From Arthrobacter_H rhombi (lineage in GTDB: Bacteria > Actinomycetota > Actinomycetes > Actinomycetales > Micrococcaceae), in the NCBI RefSeq assembly GCF_039526245.1, contig NZ_BAAAIV010000001.1:62001-126000 (forward strand): a DNA stretch of 64,000 bases. Direction: 5' to 3'. The stretch's first letter is position 1. Each line of letters begins with the position of its first letter. The translations under genes and the position numbers were made by a program. Below are positions 1 through 8,751 of the stretch, in pieces. The notes below the pieces were generated by a model that was not told the DNA's origin, did not search any database, and was given only the letters and a program-made list of their open reading frames with translations.

Positions 1-2
1 GC

Positions 3-1058
3 GTGACGCCCAAGGCCACCACCCGTGGGTCGGTTGATATCCGTTCGAAGGCCATCACCGTGGTCCAGGGCAAGAAGACGTTGGTCCGATCAAAGAGCAG
101 TGCCCGGCTCAAGGCCGGAACCTATGCGGTCACCTCGGTGGTGAAGTACCGGACCATTTCGGGTACTGGCGCATCGAAGAAGTACTCGTCGACGAAGACG
201 ACCAGCAAGAAGCAGAAACTCGTCGTGCGATCGGCGGTGGCGATCAAGGGCATCGCGGGCAAGACCGCCCCCTATCGCGGCAAGGCGACGATCAAGCCGA
301 ACGTTTCGCGGGCCAGCGGCGTCAGTCTCTCCTCCAGTCGTTTGACGGTGAAGCAGGGCTCGAAGAAGGTCGCCACGAACAAGTCGTCAGTGGCCCTGAA
401 GGCCGGGACCTATCGCGTCACCACCACCGCGAAGTACCGCATTCGCGTCTACAAGACCTCCACCGTCACCACCAAGTCGAAGCAGTTGGTCGCCAGTCCC
501 GACAAGTCAGCCAAGATGAACTGCAAGGTCGTCGAGCTCGGTCCTCGTGACACCTACGCAGACTTCGTCCTGCAGCCCTTGCGGCTGGCGTGCACCGGTG
601 GCTTCACTGGCAGCTACGAAACCTATGCCGTGGTCTTTGCAGACAATGCGGCAAGCCGCGAAGAGGGGATCTCAGGGGAAGTCTTGTGGGAAGACAACCC
701 TGACTCGACAACGCGCATCAAGCCCGCTGTCGGTGCCACTGCTTCGCCCTATTTGTACCCCGAGCGGAATCTCTACAAGCCGGTGACTACCAGCAAGAAG
801 GTGACCAAGAAGTCCTGGTCGCCCACCTACACGACGACGAAGACGCAGACGGTACGAATCAAGGCCGGCAAGAAGCCGAACCATGTTTACGGCACGGGCG
901 GCTACAACTGTCCTGCGGGATACCCGATCAAGGGCAACGCCAGCTCGATGATCTACCACGTGCCCCGAGGCGCGTTCTACTCCCGCACCAAACCGGAGGA
1001 GTGCTTCTCCAGCGCTGCTGCGGCCCGCTCCCACGGATACCGGGCGTCCAAGCGGTAG
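3..1058 (+). CDS. Secreted Lys-rich repeat protein with C-terminal sunset-type domain (5' truncated by window edge)
   Basis: The frame is open from the first complete codon (a GTG at 3, probably internal) to TAG at 1056-1058, so the true start lies to the left. The visible 351 residues are rich in Lys, Ser and Thr. They contain two diverged copies of a roughly 60-residue unit, around residues 15-75 and 112-165; the signature KAGTY recurs 96 residues apart (37-41 and 133-137), and a weaker third copy may lie near 265-295. The last 50 residues carry a Cys-containing module (CPAGYPIKGN, later YSRTKPEECF) like the small sunset-type domain seen at the C terminus of many actinobacterial secreted or membrane proteins. 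This suggests a cell-wall or surface protein, but the role is unknown. A signal peptide would be outside the window. Confidence 0.7.
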   Translation: MTPKATTRGSVDIRSKAITVVQGKKTLVRSKSSARLKAGTYAVTSVVKYRTISGTGASKKYSSTKTTSKKQKLVVRSAVAIKGIAGKTAPYRGKATIKPNVSRASGVSLSSSRLTVKQGSKKVATNKSSVALKAGTYRVTTTAKYRIRVYKTSTVTTKSKQLVASPDKSAKMNCKVVELGPRDTYADFVLQPLRLACTGGFTGSYETYAVVFADNAASREEGISGEVLWEDNPDSTTRIKPAVGATASPYLYPERNLYKPVTTSKKVTKKSWSPTYTTTKTQTVRIKAGKKPNHVYGTGGYNCPAGYPIKGNASSMIYHVPRGAFYSRTKPEECFSSAAAARSHGYRASKR

Positions 1059-1071
1059 TCCCGCTGGCACC

Positions 1072-1115
1072 AGGCCGGCCTGCGCGATGAAGTATCGCCG
1101 GGCCGGCCTCTTGCG
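1072..1115 (+). terminator. Hairpin terminator after the repeat protein
   Basis: The arms AGGCCGGCC (1072-1080) and GGCCGGCCT (1101-1109) form a GC-rich stem just after the stop at 1058 and are followed by a short T-containing run. The T-tract is poor, as is common in actinobacteria. Confidence 0.55.
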
Positions 1116-1287
1116 TTTGCGCTCCAGGGATACCGTGATGCTTGAACCTTCATCACAATATTTGTAGAACGGTTATCTAATACCTGTTGCGGCTTCGCAC
1201 AGAAAGTTCATAGCCTGAGCTAATGGATATCTCACGCACCTGTCAGAGAACCACACCATCCAACCAGCTGACCCAGGGAAGTGCCCA

Positions 1288-3129
1288 GTGAAGGCCAGGC
1301 GCTGGACTGGCCCAGCAGCAGTCTTGGGGGTTGCCAGTCTCTTGATGGCGCCAGCCACAGCGGGCGCAGCCACGCCCACGGCCCCCGTTCAAACCCCGGC
1401 GGTCACGCTGCCGCAAGCGCCGTCGACGAAGGCCGAGGCCAAGAAGGTCGATGCAGTCCCGACCCCGAAGGCCGACTGGTTCACTTGTGATGAGTGGGCC
1501 CAGGGCGCCGACTGCGCCATGGTTCCACTCCCGCTGGACTACGACCAGCCGAAGGGCAAGAAGACCGACGTCGCCGTCTTGCGGTTGAAGGCGACGGACA
1601 CGTCGAAGAAGAAACTGGGAACGCTCTTCGTGAATCCCGGGGGACCCGGCGGCTCCGGCGTCCAAATGGCAGCAGCTGCCGAGCAGTTTGTCAGCCCGGC
1701 GGTACGCAAGCGATTCGACATCGTCGGCATGGACCCCCGCGGAACCAACTTCAGCGACGGCGTCGCCTGCTGGAAGAACAACGGCGCCATGCAAAAGGAC
1801 CTCTCCGGCTTCAACGTCGCCTTCCCGAACACCAAGACCGAGACCACGGCCTACGTCAAGTCCGCCGAAGCCTTCGGCAAGGCCTGCAGCACCACAGGCA
1901 AACCCATGTCAGGCTCCATGTCCACCGCCGAGGTGGCCCGGGACATGGACATGATGCGACGCGTGGTGGGGGACAAGCAGCTCACCTACCTGGGGTTCTC
2001 CTACGGGACCTACCTGGGCAACGTCTATGCCAACATGTTCCCGGATCGTGTACGTGCCGTGGTCATTGATGGCGTGCTGGACCCCGAGGGGTGGGCCGGG
2101 ACGAAGTACAACAAGTCCCTGCCGCAGACCCAGCGGATCAAATCCGGTGAAGGCGCCGCCAAGGCAGTGCAGGAGATCCTCAAGCGGTGCAAGACGGCCG
2201 GAGAGAAATACTGCAGGCTGGCAGCCGACGGCGACCCCGTGAAGATCTACAAGAAACTCATGGCCCAACTCAAGAAGAAACCCGTCATCCTCAACGGGGA
2301 GGAAACGGGCGGTGAGGACGTCGAACTGTCCTATGCGGATGTGGTCTCGATGCTGCTCAGCGGTTTGTACAGCCCCGATGCCGGCGATACCACCGACTCG
2401 ATCCTTGCCGAGATCTCTTCGCTGATGGTCAAGCCCGGCGCCAAGGGCAGCAAGCTGGCTCAGCGCCAGTCGGCCGCCCGGTCCGACCTGGCCGCGCGCG
2501 TCAGCTCGGCGAAGGACGCCGCCAAATCCACAGCGCAGGACAAGCAGCGCCAGGGCGCTGCCGCCGGCTGGGGATTCCCCTACGACAACTCGGCCGAAGC
2601 CTTCCAGTCGGTGCTCTGCACCGATGGGACCAACCCGTCACGGGCGAAGAACTGGACCACGTATACCGACTACGCCCAGATCCTGGCACCGGGATTCGGG
2701 CCGTTGTGGACCTGGAGCTCTGCACCGTGCGCCAGCTCGACCTGGACGTCCCAGGATGAGGATTCCTACCGCGGCACCTTCGACCATGCCACCGCCAACC
2801 CGGTGCTGGTTGTCGGCAATTATTGGGATCCGGCCACCAACTACGACGGCGCCGTGAAGGCCGCGTCACTGTTGCCCAAGAGCCGGCTGCTCTCGAGCAC
2901 CAACTGGGGCCACACGGCCTACGGCACCTCCACATGCGCGACCGGCGCCGTTGATGCGTACCTGCTGACCGGCAAACTGCCGGCCAAGGGCACGGTCTGC
3001 AAGGGCGACGTGCAGCCCTTCACGACGCCGTTGGATGAGCAGGAGGGAATGAGTAAACTCCGCAAGGCGCCGGAGAGCCACCTGCCGCCAGTGGTTCCTC
3101 CGATCCCGGGAGCCGTCCCGCGTCGCTGA
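1288..3129 (+). CDS. Secreted alpha/beta-hydrolase, tripeptidyl aminopeptidase-like (peptidase S33 family)
   Basis: A 613-residue protein that starts at GTG 1288, with an AGGGA ribosome site 8 nt upstream. Residues 1-27 form a signal peptide (basic start, hydrophobic core, Ala-X-Ala before residue 28). The oxyanion motif NPGGPGGSG is at 116-124 and the nucleophile is Ser238 in GFSYG. The other triad members are probably Asp514 (in YWDPATNY) and His542 (in NWGHTAYG). This arrangement and the Cys-rich C-terminal part match the secreted actinomycete SlpD/SlpE and tripeptidyl aminopeptidase group, which release short peptides from N termini in the extracellular space. It stands alone between two terminator hairpins, so it is probably monocistronic. 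Peptide specificity cannot be read from the sequence; some relatives act on other amide or ester bonds. Confidence 0.88.
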   Translation: MKARRWTGPAAVLGVASLLMAPATAGAATPTAPVQTPAVTLPQAPSTKAEAKKVDAVPTPKADWFTCDEWAQGADCAMVPLPLDYDQPKGKKTDVAVLRLKATDTSKKKLGTLFVNPGGPGGSGVQMAAAAEQFVSPAVRKRFDIVGMDPRGTNFSDGVACWKNNGAMQKDLSGFNVAFPNTKTETTAYVKSAEAFGKACSTTGKPMSGSMSTAEVARDMDMMRRVVGDKQLTYLGFSYGTYLGNVYANMFPDRVRAVVIDGVLDPEGWAGTKYNKSLPQTQRIKSGEGAAKAVQEILKRCKTAGEKYCRLAADGDPVKIYKKLMAQLKKKPVILNGEETGGEDVELSYADVVSMLLSGLYSPDAGDTTDSILAEISSLMVKPGAKGSKLAQRQSAARSDLAARVSSAKDAAKSTAQDKQRQGAAAGWGFPYDNSAEAFQSVLCTDGTNPSRAKNWTTYTDYAQILAPGFGPLWTWSSAPCASSTWTSQDEDSYRGTFDHATANPVLVVGNYWDPATNYDGAVKAASLLPKSRLLSSTNWGHTAYGTSTCATGAVDAYLLTGKLPAKGTVCKGDVQPFTTPLDEQEGMSKLRKAPESHLPPVVPPIPGAVPRR

Positions 3130-3141
3130 CCCACCCACCAC

Positions 3142-3192
3142 GGAGCCCTCGGTTTCCCCGCAGCGCGGGAGGAACCGGGGGCTCCTTCTGGT
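3142..3192 (+). terminator. Strong hairpin terminator after the S33 peptidase
   Basis: The arm GGAGCCCTCGGTTTCC (3142-3157) pairs almost perfectly with GGAACCGGGGGCTCC (3171-3185) and is followed by TTCT. It lies 12 nt after the stop codon. Confidence 0.75.
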
Positions 3193-3297
3193 GGGGCCCG
3201 CCCGTCACACTTTCGGTAGCGCCGCCCCTCCGGGCAGACTGGGACCCACGAACCGCCGGGATGGCCCGGCTGCGGCACGATGGCAAGGGAGCCCGTC

Positions 3298-4770
3298 ATG
3301 AACGACATCCAGCAACTGAGCGCCACCGATCTGCTGGGGGCGATCCGCCGCCGAGAGCTCTCCTCCCGCGAGGCCGTCGAGTCGCACCTGGCGCGGATCG
3401 ACACCATCAACCCGGTGATCAACGCTGTCGTCACCGTGGATGCCGACCGGGCACTGGCCGCCGCCGACGCCGCCGACCAGATGACGGTGTCCGGCGCCGA
3501 CCTGCCGCTGCTCCACGGCTTGCCGATGACTCACAAGGACACCCACGACGTCGCCGGCATGCGCAGCACGCAGGGATCGCCGATTTTCGCCGACCACGTA
3601 CCGGCCTCCGACGCGCCGATTGTCGCCCGGCTGAAGGCTGCCGGCGTGGTCACCACGGGCAAGACGAACGTGCCCGAGTTCGCCGCGGGTTCCCACACGT
3701 TCAACACGATCTTCGGCACCACGACCAACCCGTATGACCCCGCGCGCAGCGCCGGCGGCTCCTCCGGTGGGGTCGCAGCGGCCATCGCAGCGGGCATCCA
3801 GCCCCTCGGCGACGGCTCGGACATGGGTGGGTCACTGCGCATCCCCGCCTCCTTCTGCAACGTCGTCGGCTTCCGCCCCTCCTACGGGGTGCTGCCCCTG
3901 CCTGCCGCCACCAACGACTGGGCGTGGCTGGGCCGCACCGGCCCCATGGCCCGCGAGGTCGCCGACATCGCCCTGTTCATGCAGGCAGTGGCGGGCCCCT
4001 CGGAGCGGGTGCAGCCGCCGGCCCCGCTGACCGGGACGGACTTCGCGGCCGTCACGGCCGGCCGCGAGCCAGAGGATCTGCGCGGGGTACGGATCGGCTG
4101 GAGCCCCGACTTCGGACTCGGCGTCCCGGTCGAGGACGAGGTCCTTGACGTCCTGCGGGCCCAACTGCACCACTTCGAGGACGCCGGGGCCATCGTCGAG
4201 GAGGCCACCATCGACTTCACCGATGCCGACCTGGTCTTCGAACGCACCCGCGCCACCGACTTCGCCGCCAACCTCGGCCCGCTGGTGCGCGATCACCGCA
4301 CGCTCATCAAACCGGAGGTCATCTGGAACGTCGAGTTCGGCCAGTCGCTGACCGCCACCGAACTCATCGAAGCCACCGCCGCACGTACCCGGCTGGCGGC
4401 AGCAGTCCGCGCGTTCTACTCCCGATACGACCTCTTCCTCGCCCCCGGCGCCCAGGTCCTGCCCTTCGACGCCACCCGGCGCTACCCGGGGGCGATCAAC
4501 GGAGTCGAGTCGGGAACCTACCTGCACTGGATGCGCTCGGCCTGCCTGCTCTCGGCCACCGGACTGCCCGTGCTGGCACTGCCCGCCGGCTTCAGCGCCT
4601 CCGGCCTGCCGGTCGGCTTCCAACTGGCAGCGAACCATTACCGTGACGTCGATCTGCTGCGCCACGCCCGCGTCTTCGAGGCCCGCAACCGGGCTGCCCA
4701 GCGGCGTCCTGACCTGATGCCGGGCAGCGGCCAGGCGATCCGACCGATCACCACCGTCGACGCCGGCTGA
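3298..4770 (+). CDS. Amidase signature family hydrolase
   Basis: A 490-residue amidase of the amidase-signature superfamily, which hydrolyses carboxamides and related C-N bonds. The Ser-cisSer-Lys triad is complete: Lys80 (in MTHKDTHD), cis-Ser155 (in AGGSSGG) and nucleophile Ser179 (in GSDMGGSLR), with usual spacing and length. ATG 3298 is preferred because AAGGGA lies 7 nt upstream; ATG 3280 in the same frame would add six residues and has no ribosome site. It is not next to gatB or gatC, so it is a free-standing catabolic or detoxifying amidase rather than the Glu-tRNA amidotransferase subunit. The substrate is unknown. A signal peptide is absent, so it is cytoplasmic. Confidence 0.9.
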   Translation: MNDIQQLSATDLLGAIRRRELSSREAVESHLARIDTINPVINAVVTVDADRALAAADAADQMTVSGADLPLLHGLPMTHKDTHDVAGMRSTQGSPIFADHVPASDAPIVARLKAAGVVTTGKTNVPEFAAGSHTFNTIFGTTTNPYDPARSAGGSSGGVAAAIAAGIQPLGDGSDMGGSLRIPASFCNVVGFRPSYGVLPLPAATNDWAWLGRTGPMAREVADIALFMQAVAGPSERVQPPAPLTGTDFAAVTAGREPEDLRGVRIGWSPDFGLGVPVEDEVLDVLRAQLHHFEDAGAIVEEATIDFTDADLVFERTRATDFAANLGPLVRDHRTLIKPEVIWNVEFGQSLTATELIEATAARTRLAAAVRAFYSRYDLFLAPGAQVLPFDATRRYPGAINGVESGTYLHWMRSACLLSATGLPVLALPAGFSASGLPVGFQLAANHYRDVDLLRHARVFEARNRAAQRRPDLMPGSGQAIRPITTVDAG

Positions 4771-4825
4771 GGCCTAAGCTGGGAGGCGATCTCACGTTTT
4801 CCCACCGCCCAGCGTCTACAGGTTG

Positions 4826-5371
4826 ATGAAGAACACCCCAGCCTTCGAATCCGTCGTCGAGACCCACGGCATCACGGTGCTGCGCGTCTGCCGCGCGGTG
4901 CTCGGACCGGGCCCCGACGCCGACGATGCGTGGTCCGAGACGTTCCTGGCCGCACTGCAGGCCTGGCCAGGGCTCGATCCCGACACCAACCTGCAGGCCT
5001 GGCTGGTGAAGGTCGCGCACCGCAAGGCCATCGACATCACCCGCGCCCGGGCCCGCCAACCCGTCCCCGCGGGCCATGCCGGCGATCCCGGGTGGCCACC
5101 GGGAACGACGGCGGAACACCTCCGGGAAGGCACTTCGCCTCGCGGCAACCCGGCGGAGGGGGACCCGGAGCTCTGGGCCGCCGTCGCCCAGTTGCCCGAA
5201 CGCCAACGCCTCGCCATCGCCTACCACTACCTCGGCGGGCTCGCCCATACCGAAACCGCCCAGCTGATCGGCGGCACCCCCGACGCCGTCCGCCGGGCGG
5301 CCGCCGACGGCATGAAGACCCTGCGTCTGGCCTACGGCCCCGATGCCCCCTGGGAAGGACCCACACCATGA
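4826..5371 (+). CDS. ECF-type sigma-70 factor of an alkylation-repair operon
   Basis: A 181-residue protein with sigma region 2 (about residues 8-70, containing DADDAWSETFLAALQAW and the downstream WLVKVAHRKAIDITR helix) and region 4 (about 110-165, PERQRLAIAYHYLGGLAHTE), separated by a Pro/Gly-rich linker. It is an ECF-size sigma factor without region 3. ATG 4826 is taken as the start; TTG 4823 is immediately upstream in frame, and no good ribosome site is visible for either. Its stop overlaps the ATG of ogt (ATGA at 5368-5371), and ogt overlaps alkB, so the three are translationally coupled. No anti-sigma gene is nearby. It probably directs transcription of alkylation-damage repair genes, including its own operon; that role is inferred from context. 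Confidence 0.82.
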   Translation: MKNTPAFESVVETHGITVLRVCRAVLGPGPDADDAWSETFLAALQAWPGLDPDTNLQAWLVKVAHRKAIDITRARARQPVPAGHAGDPGWPPGTTAEHLREGTSPRGNPAEGDPELWAAVAQLPERQRLAIAYHYLGGLAHTETAQLIGGTPDAVRRAAADGMKTLRLAYGPDAPWEGPTP

Positions 5372-5982
5372 AGACGATGAACACCATGCCGACGGCGACT
5401 CCCACCGAAACACGGCAGGAGGCACGGCACCTGGACGCACTCCGCGCCACCCTGGCCCAACGCGCCGAGGCCTCAGGCCTGCTGGAGGTGGCCTACCGCA
5501 CCGTCGATTCCCCGGTCGGACCGCTGTTGTTGGCGGCCACCGGCCGCGGCCTGGTCCGCGTCGCCTACGAGCGTGAAGGCTTCGAGGCCGTCCTGGGCAC
5601 CCTGGCCGAGCGCATCGGCCCGCGCATCCTGCGTGGCGGCCACCGTCTGGACGGCCCCGCCCGGCAACTCGACGAGTACTTCGCCCACCAGCGCACGGCG
5701 TTCGACCTGGAACTGGACCACCGGTTGACCTCCGGCTTCCGCCAAACCGTGCAGGCCTACCTGCCACGGATCGGCTACGGGCACACCGCCACCTACAAAC
5801 AGGTCGCCGCGGACGTCGGCAATCCGAACGCCGTGCGCGCCGTCGGCACCGCCTGCGCCACCAACCCGCTCCCCGTCGTCGTGCCCTGCCACCGCGTGCT
5901 GCGCTCCGACGGGGGACTGGGCGGCTACATCGGCGGACTGGAAGCCAAGACCGCATTGCTGCAGCTGGAGGAGGCGCCATGA
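5368..5982 (+). CDS. ogt: Methylated-DNA--[protein]-cysteine S-methyltransferase (Ogt/MGMT)
   Basis: A 204-residue suicide alkyltransferase that moves alkyl groups from O6-alkylguanine (and O4-alkylthymine) in DNA to its own Cys. The acceptor is Cys174 in the invariant PCHRV motif. The DNA-binding helix region (GYGHTATYKQVA, about 136-147) and the following NPNAVRAVGTA segment are intact. The N-terminal 40 residues are a family-variable extension, and there is no Ada-type zinc domain. ATG 5368 has GGAAGGA 8 nt upstream and overlaps the sigma-factor stop. Its own stop overlaps the alkB ATG, so direct reversal of O6- and N1/N3-alkyl lesions is co-expressed. Confidence 0.95.
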   Translation: MKTMNTMPTATPTETRQEARHLDALRATLAQRAEASGLLEVAYRTVDSPVGPLLLAATGRGLVRVAYEREGFEAVLGTLAERIGPRILRGGHRLDGPARQLDEYFAHQRTAFDLELDHRLTSGFRQTVQAYLPRIGYGHTATYKQVAADVGNPNAVRAVGTACATNPLPVVVPCHRVLRSDGGLGGYIGGLEAKTALLQLEEAP

Positions 5983-6653
5983 GCGGTGACGCGTTGTTCG
6001 GTGATGAGCTGCTGCACCGCCCGCGCCGGGAGTTGTCGCCGGGGGCCACGTGGGTCCCCGGCTGGTTGCAGGCGCACCAGCAGCGCTGGCTGGTGGACCG
6101 GTTCCACGAGTGGGTCCACGGCCCGGTGCCGCTGCGTTCGGCGAAGGTCGGCGGGCACCAGATGAGCGTGAAGACCGTCTGCCTGGGCTGGCACTGGCGA
6201 CCCTACGAGTACACCCGCGACGCCGTGGACGTGAATGGCAACCGGGTATTGGACGTGCCTGACTGGATGGTGCGCCTGGGCCGCCAGGCAGTCACCGAGG
6301 CAACCGGCGACCCCGCTGCCGGGGCGGCCTACACGCCGGATACCGCACTGGTGAACTTCTACGACGACGCGGCCCACATGGGCATGCACCAGGACCGGGA
6401 CGAACGCTCCCGGGCCCCGGTGGTCTCGCTGTCCATCGGTGACACCTGCCGGTTCCGGTTCGGGAACACCGAGCACCGCAACAAGCCCTATGAGGACATC
6501 GAGCTGGCCTCGGGCGACCTGTTCGTCTTCGGAGGGGCCTCGCGGCTGGCGTACCACGGGGTCACCAGGATGTTTCCAGGAACCGCGCCGGCTGGCTGCG
6601 GGCTGGAGGCCGGGCGCATCAACATCACGCTGCGCGAGACCGGCCTGGCCTAG
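5979..6653 (+). CDS. alkB: AlkB-family Fe(II)/2-oxoglutarate DNA dioxygenase
   Basis: A 224-residue oxidative demethylase for N1-methyladenine and N3-methylcytosine in DNA. The iron-binding facial triad is complete (His137 and Asp139 in MGMHQDRDE, His193 in RLAYHGV), and the 2-oxoglutarate Arg pair is at Arg213 and Arg219 in RINITLR. Length and motif order match bacterial AlkB. The ATG overlaps the ogt stop (ATGA 5979-5982), with GGAGGA a few bases upstream. It is the last gene of the sigma-ogt-alkB operon. Its stop overlaps the stop of the convergent oxidoreductase gene by 4 nt. Confidence 0.95.
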   Translation: MSGDALFGDELLHRPRRELSPGATWVPGWLQAHQQRWLVDRFHEWVHGPVPLRSAKVGGHQMSVKTVCLGWHWRPYEYTRDAVDVNGNRVLDVPDWMVRLGRQAVTEATGDPAAGAAYTPDTALVNFYDDAAHMGMHQDRDERSRAPVVSLSIGDTCRFRFGNTEHRNKPYEDIELASGDLFVFGGASRLAYHGVTRMFPGTAPAGCGLEAGRINITLRETGLA

Positions 6654-8017
6654 CGATCCAGTTTCTCCAGCGCCGCGAGGTACGCCTCGTGGAAGGTCGG
6701 GAACTGGGCGACCTGGTCCCGCAGGACCTCCAACCGGATGCCGGCCCGGATGGCCAGAGCAGCGTGGTGGATCCATTCCCCGGCCTCTGGCCCGATCGCC
6801 CAGGCACCGATGAGGACCCGCCGGTCGGTGTCGGCCAGCAAACCCAGGTGGGCTTCCGGCTCGCGCTCGTAGGTCCAGGGACGGGCCAGTGCCGCGGCCA
6901 CGTCGAGCTCCACCGCTTCGACAGCCAGCCCCTGGGTCTTTGCCTGGGCCGCGGTCAGCCCCACGCAGGCGATGTCGGGGACACCGAAAACCACCCGGGG
7001 GATTCCGTCGTAGTGCGCGGTGCGGGGCGTCCCGAGGATGGAGTCCGCGGTGATCCGGCCCTGGTACTTGGCCACATGGGTAAAGGGCAGGACACCATTG
7101 ACGTCCCCGATGGCCCAGACGTTGTCGCCGGCCAGGCACGAGGCGTCCACTGGGATCGCGCCGTGGGAGTCGGGCTCGACGCCCACGGTCTCCAGACCCA
7201 GTTCGCCGGTCTGCGGCGTGCGTCCGGTGGCAAAGATGACGACGTCGGCGCGTACCTCGGCCGAGCCGGTGCCCTCCAGTTCCAGTACGCTGTCGTCACC
7301 GTCGCGCCGTGCCCGGGCGGGGGAGGCGCCCAGCAGGACGGTGACCCCCGCGGCCTCCAGATGTTCGCGGGCGAGCCCACCCACCCGCGGTTCCTCGCGG
7401 GACAGCAGCGCCGTCCCGCGGTGCACCAGCGTGGTCTGGACGCCGAAACCGGCCAGGAACGTTGCCGTCTCCACGCCGACTGCACTGCCACCGACCACGA
7501 TCGCCCGCCGGGGCAGCTCACGGACCGTGTAGGTCTCGCGGTTGGTCCAGGTCGTGATGTCCTCGAGCCCGGGCACCTGGGGGAGCACCGGCGTCGTGCC
7601 CGTGGCGATGATCAGGTGTTCCGCGGTAACGGCATCGTCGCCGACCTGGACCCGGATCCGTCCGGCGTCACGGCCGGTGATGCGCCCGGGGCCCTTCAGG
7701 ACCGTGGCACCGCGGTCGCGGTAGCCTGTGACCTGGGCGGCGTCGTCGAGGTGGCGGATCATGGTGTCGCGGTACGCGGCGGCGTCGGCCCAATCGAGTG
7801 AGGTCCCGATAACGCCGGCCGCACCGTGCGCCTCGGCGGCCAGCTGGACCGGGCGCAGCAGCGTCTTGGAAGGGATGCAGGCCCAGTAGCCGCATTCACC
7901 GCCGATCAGCTCGCGTTCGATGACGGCGACCTTCCGTCCGGCATCGAGCAGCCTGCTGGCCGCGACTTCCCCGCCGGGGCCCATGCCCAGCACGATCACA
8001 TCCACATCGGTGTCCAT
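6650..8017 (-). CDS. Class I pyridine nucleotide-disulfide oxidoreductase, atypical (no catalytic His)
   Basis: A 455-residue FAD/NAD(P) flavoprotein of the dihydrolipoamide dehydrogenase/mercuric reductase fold. The FAD-binding GMGPGG is at 11-16, the redox-active CX4C is Cys42-Cys47 (in GGECGYWACIPSK), and a second Rossmann motif GGSAVGVE and the ATGRTP signature follow. The C-terminal dimer motif, normally HPTxSE with a catalytic His, reads FPTFHE at 439-444: the Glu is kept but the His is replaced by Phe. It is therefore probably not a normal lipoamide dehydrogenase and may reduce another acceptor. ATG 8017 is chosen because the Rossmann fold begins directly after it. It is convergent with alkB. 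Confidence 0.85.
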   Translation of the reverse strand: MDTDVDVIVLGMGPGGEVAASRLLDAGRKVAVIERELIGGECGYWACIPSKTLLRPVQLAAEAHGAAGVIGTSLDWADAAAYRDTMIRHLDDAAQVTGYRDRGATVLKGPGRITGRDAGRIRVQVGDDAVTAEHLIIATGTTPVLPQVPGLEDITTWTNRETYTVRELPRRAIVVGGSAVGVETATFLAGFGVQTTLVHRGTALLSREEPRVGGLAREHLEAAGVTVLLGASPARARRDGDDSVLELEGTGSAEVRADVVIFATGRTPQTGELGLETVGVEPDSHGAIPVDASCLAGDNVWAIGDVNGVLPFTHVAKYQGRITADSILGTPRTAHYDGIPRVVFGVPDIACVGLTAAQAKTQGLAVEAVELDVAAALARPWTYEREPEAHLGLLADTDRRVLIGAWAIGPEAGEWIHHAALAIRAGIRLEVLRDQVAQFPTFHEAYLAALEKLDR

Positions 8018-8100
8018 GGGCCTACGATCCCACAGTGCACGGCGGCGGAATAGGTTTCGCGCGGGATGCCTACAGGAGCTCGAGCACGGCGGGAGTCGGC

Positions 8101-8751
8101 CTACCTCCGGGTGGCGTCGCGGATCTCGGCGACGATGTCCGGTCCCAGCGCCGCGCGGACGCACGCCGCCGCCAGCCGGGCGCGTTGGCCGTCGGGGGCG
8201 AGAGCGATGAGTTTTCCGGCATCGGTGGGCAGCCCGAGCTTCCGCGCGCCGTCGAGCACTTTTGCGTCCACCACGGGCTCCGGCAGGACCCAGAGGTCCT
8301 GGACCTCGCGCAGGAAGATGGTTGCACCGGTGGGGCCGATCCCCGGGAACTGCTGGAGTGCGTCCGACAGCTGGCGCTGCGTGAGATCACCGGTGCGCAG
8401 GGAGCGCAGGTCGGCGCGGTACGCCTCGATGGGCAGGTCGGCGCCATCCCCGAGCATCGTGGCGGTGCGTTCGTCGTACCGGCGGTAGGAGCCGCGGCCC
8501 AGCGCATTGACCCGTTGCTGCCAGGTTGCCGCTGTCATCCGCTGGGGCGTGCGCAGCCCCGCGGCGAAGAGCTCACGGGCGGCGTTCACGGCAATGCGGG
8601 AGCTGATGCGCGCCGACAACAATGTGCTGAGCACTAGCAGTTCGTAGAGCGGGGACGGCTTGTCCGCCAAGGCGATGCCGGCCTCCTCGGCGTAGGTGGT
8701 GCCGTGCCGGGCTAACAGCGCGGCGACGATATCCCGATCCCGAGTGGTCAT
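8101..8751 (-). CDS. HhH-GPD (endonuclease III-like) protein lacking the catalytic Lys and Fe-S cluster
   Basis: A 216-residue helix-hairpin-helix GPD protein. The hairpin is at about 135-142 (FPGIGPTG) and the general Asp of the family is probably Asp162 (in PVVDAKVLDGAR). Where endonuclease III has the Schiff-base Lys (GVGRKTA), this protein has Pro-Thr-Gly, and the four Cys of the C-terminal [4Fe-4S] loop are absent. Relatives are annotated as endonucleases, but AP-lyase activity is doubtful; it could be a monofunctional glycosylase or a DNA-binding remnant. ATG 8751 is preceded by GGAAGGA. It follows the DUF2382 gene on the same strand, separated by a terminator. Confidence 0.8.
   Translation of the reverse strand: MTTRDRDIVAALLARHGTTYAEEAGIALADKPSPLYELLVLSTLLSARISSRIAVNAARELFAAGLRTPQRMTAATWQQRVNALGRGSYRRYDERTATMLGDGADLPIEAYRADLRSLRTGDLTQRQLSDALQQFPGIGPTGATIFLREVQDLWVLPEPVVDAKVLDGARKLGLPTDAGKLIALAPDGQRARLAAACVRAALGPDIVAEIRDATRR

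Noticed and set aside
4748..6049. A 433-codon minus-strand frame over the sigma-ogt-alkB operon
   Set aside because: It is Arg/Pro/Gly-rich, has no domain and covers three well-supported coupled genes.
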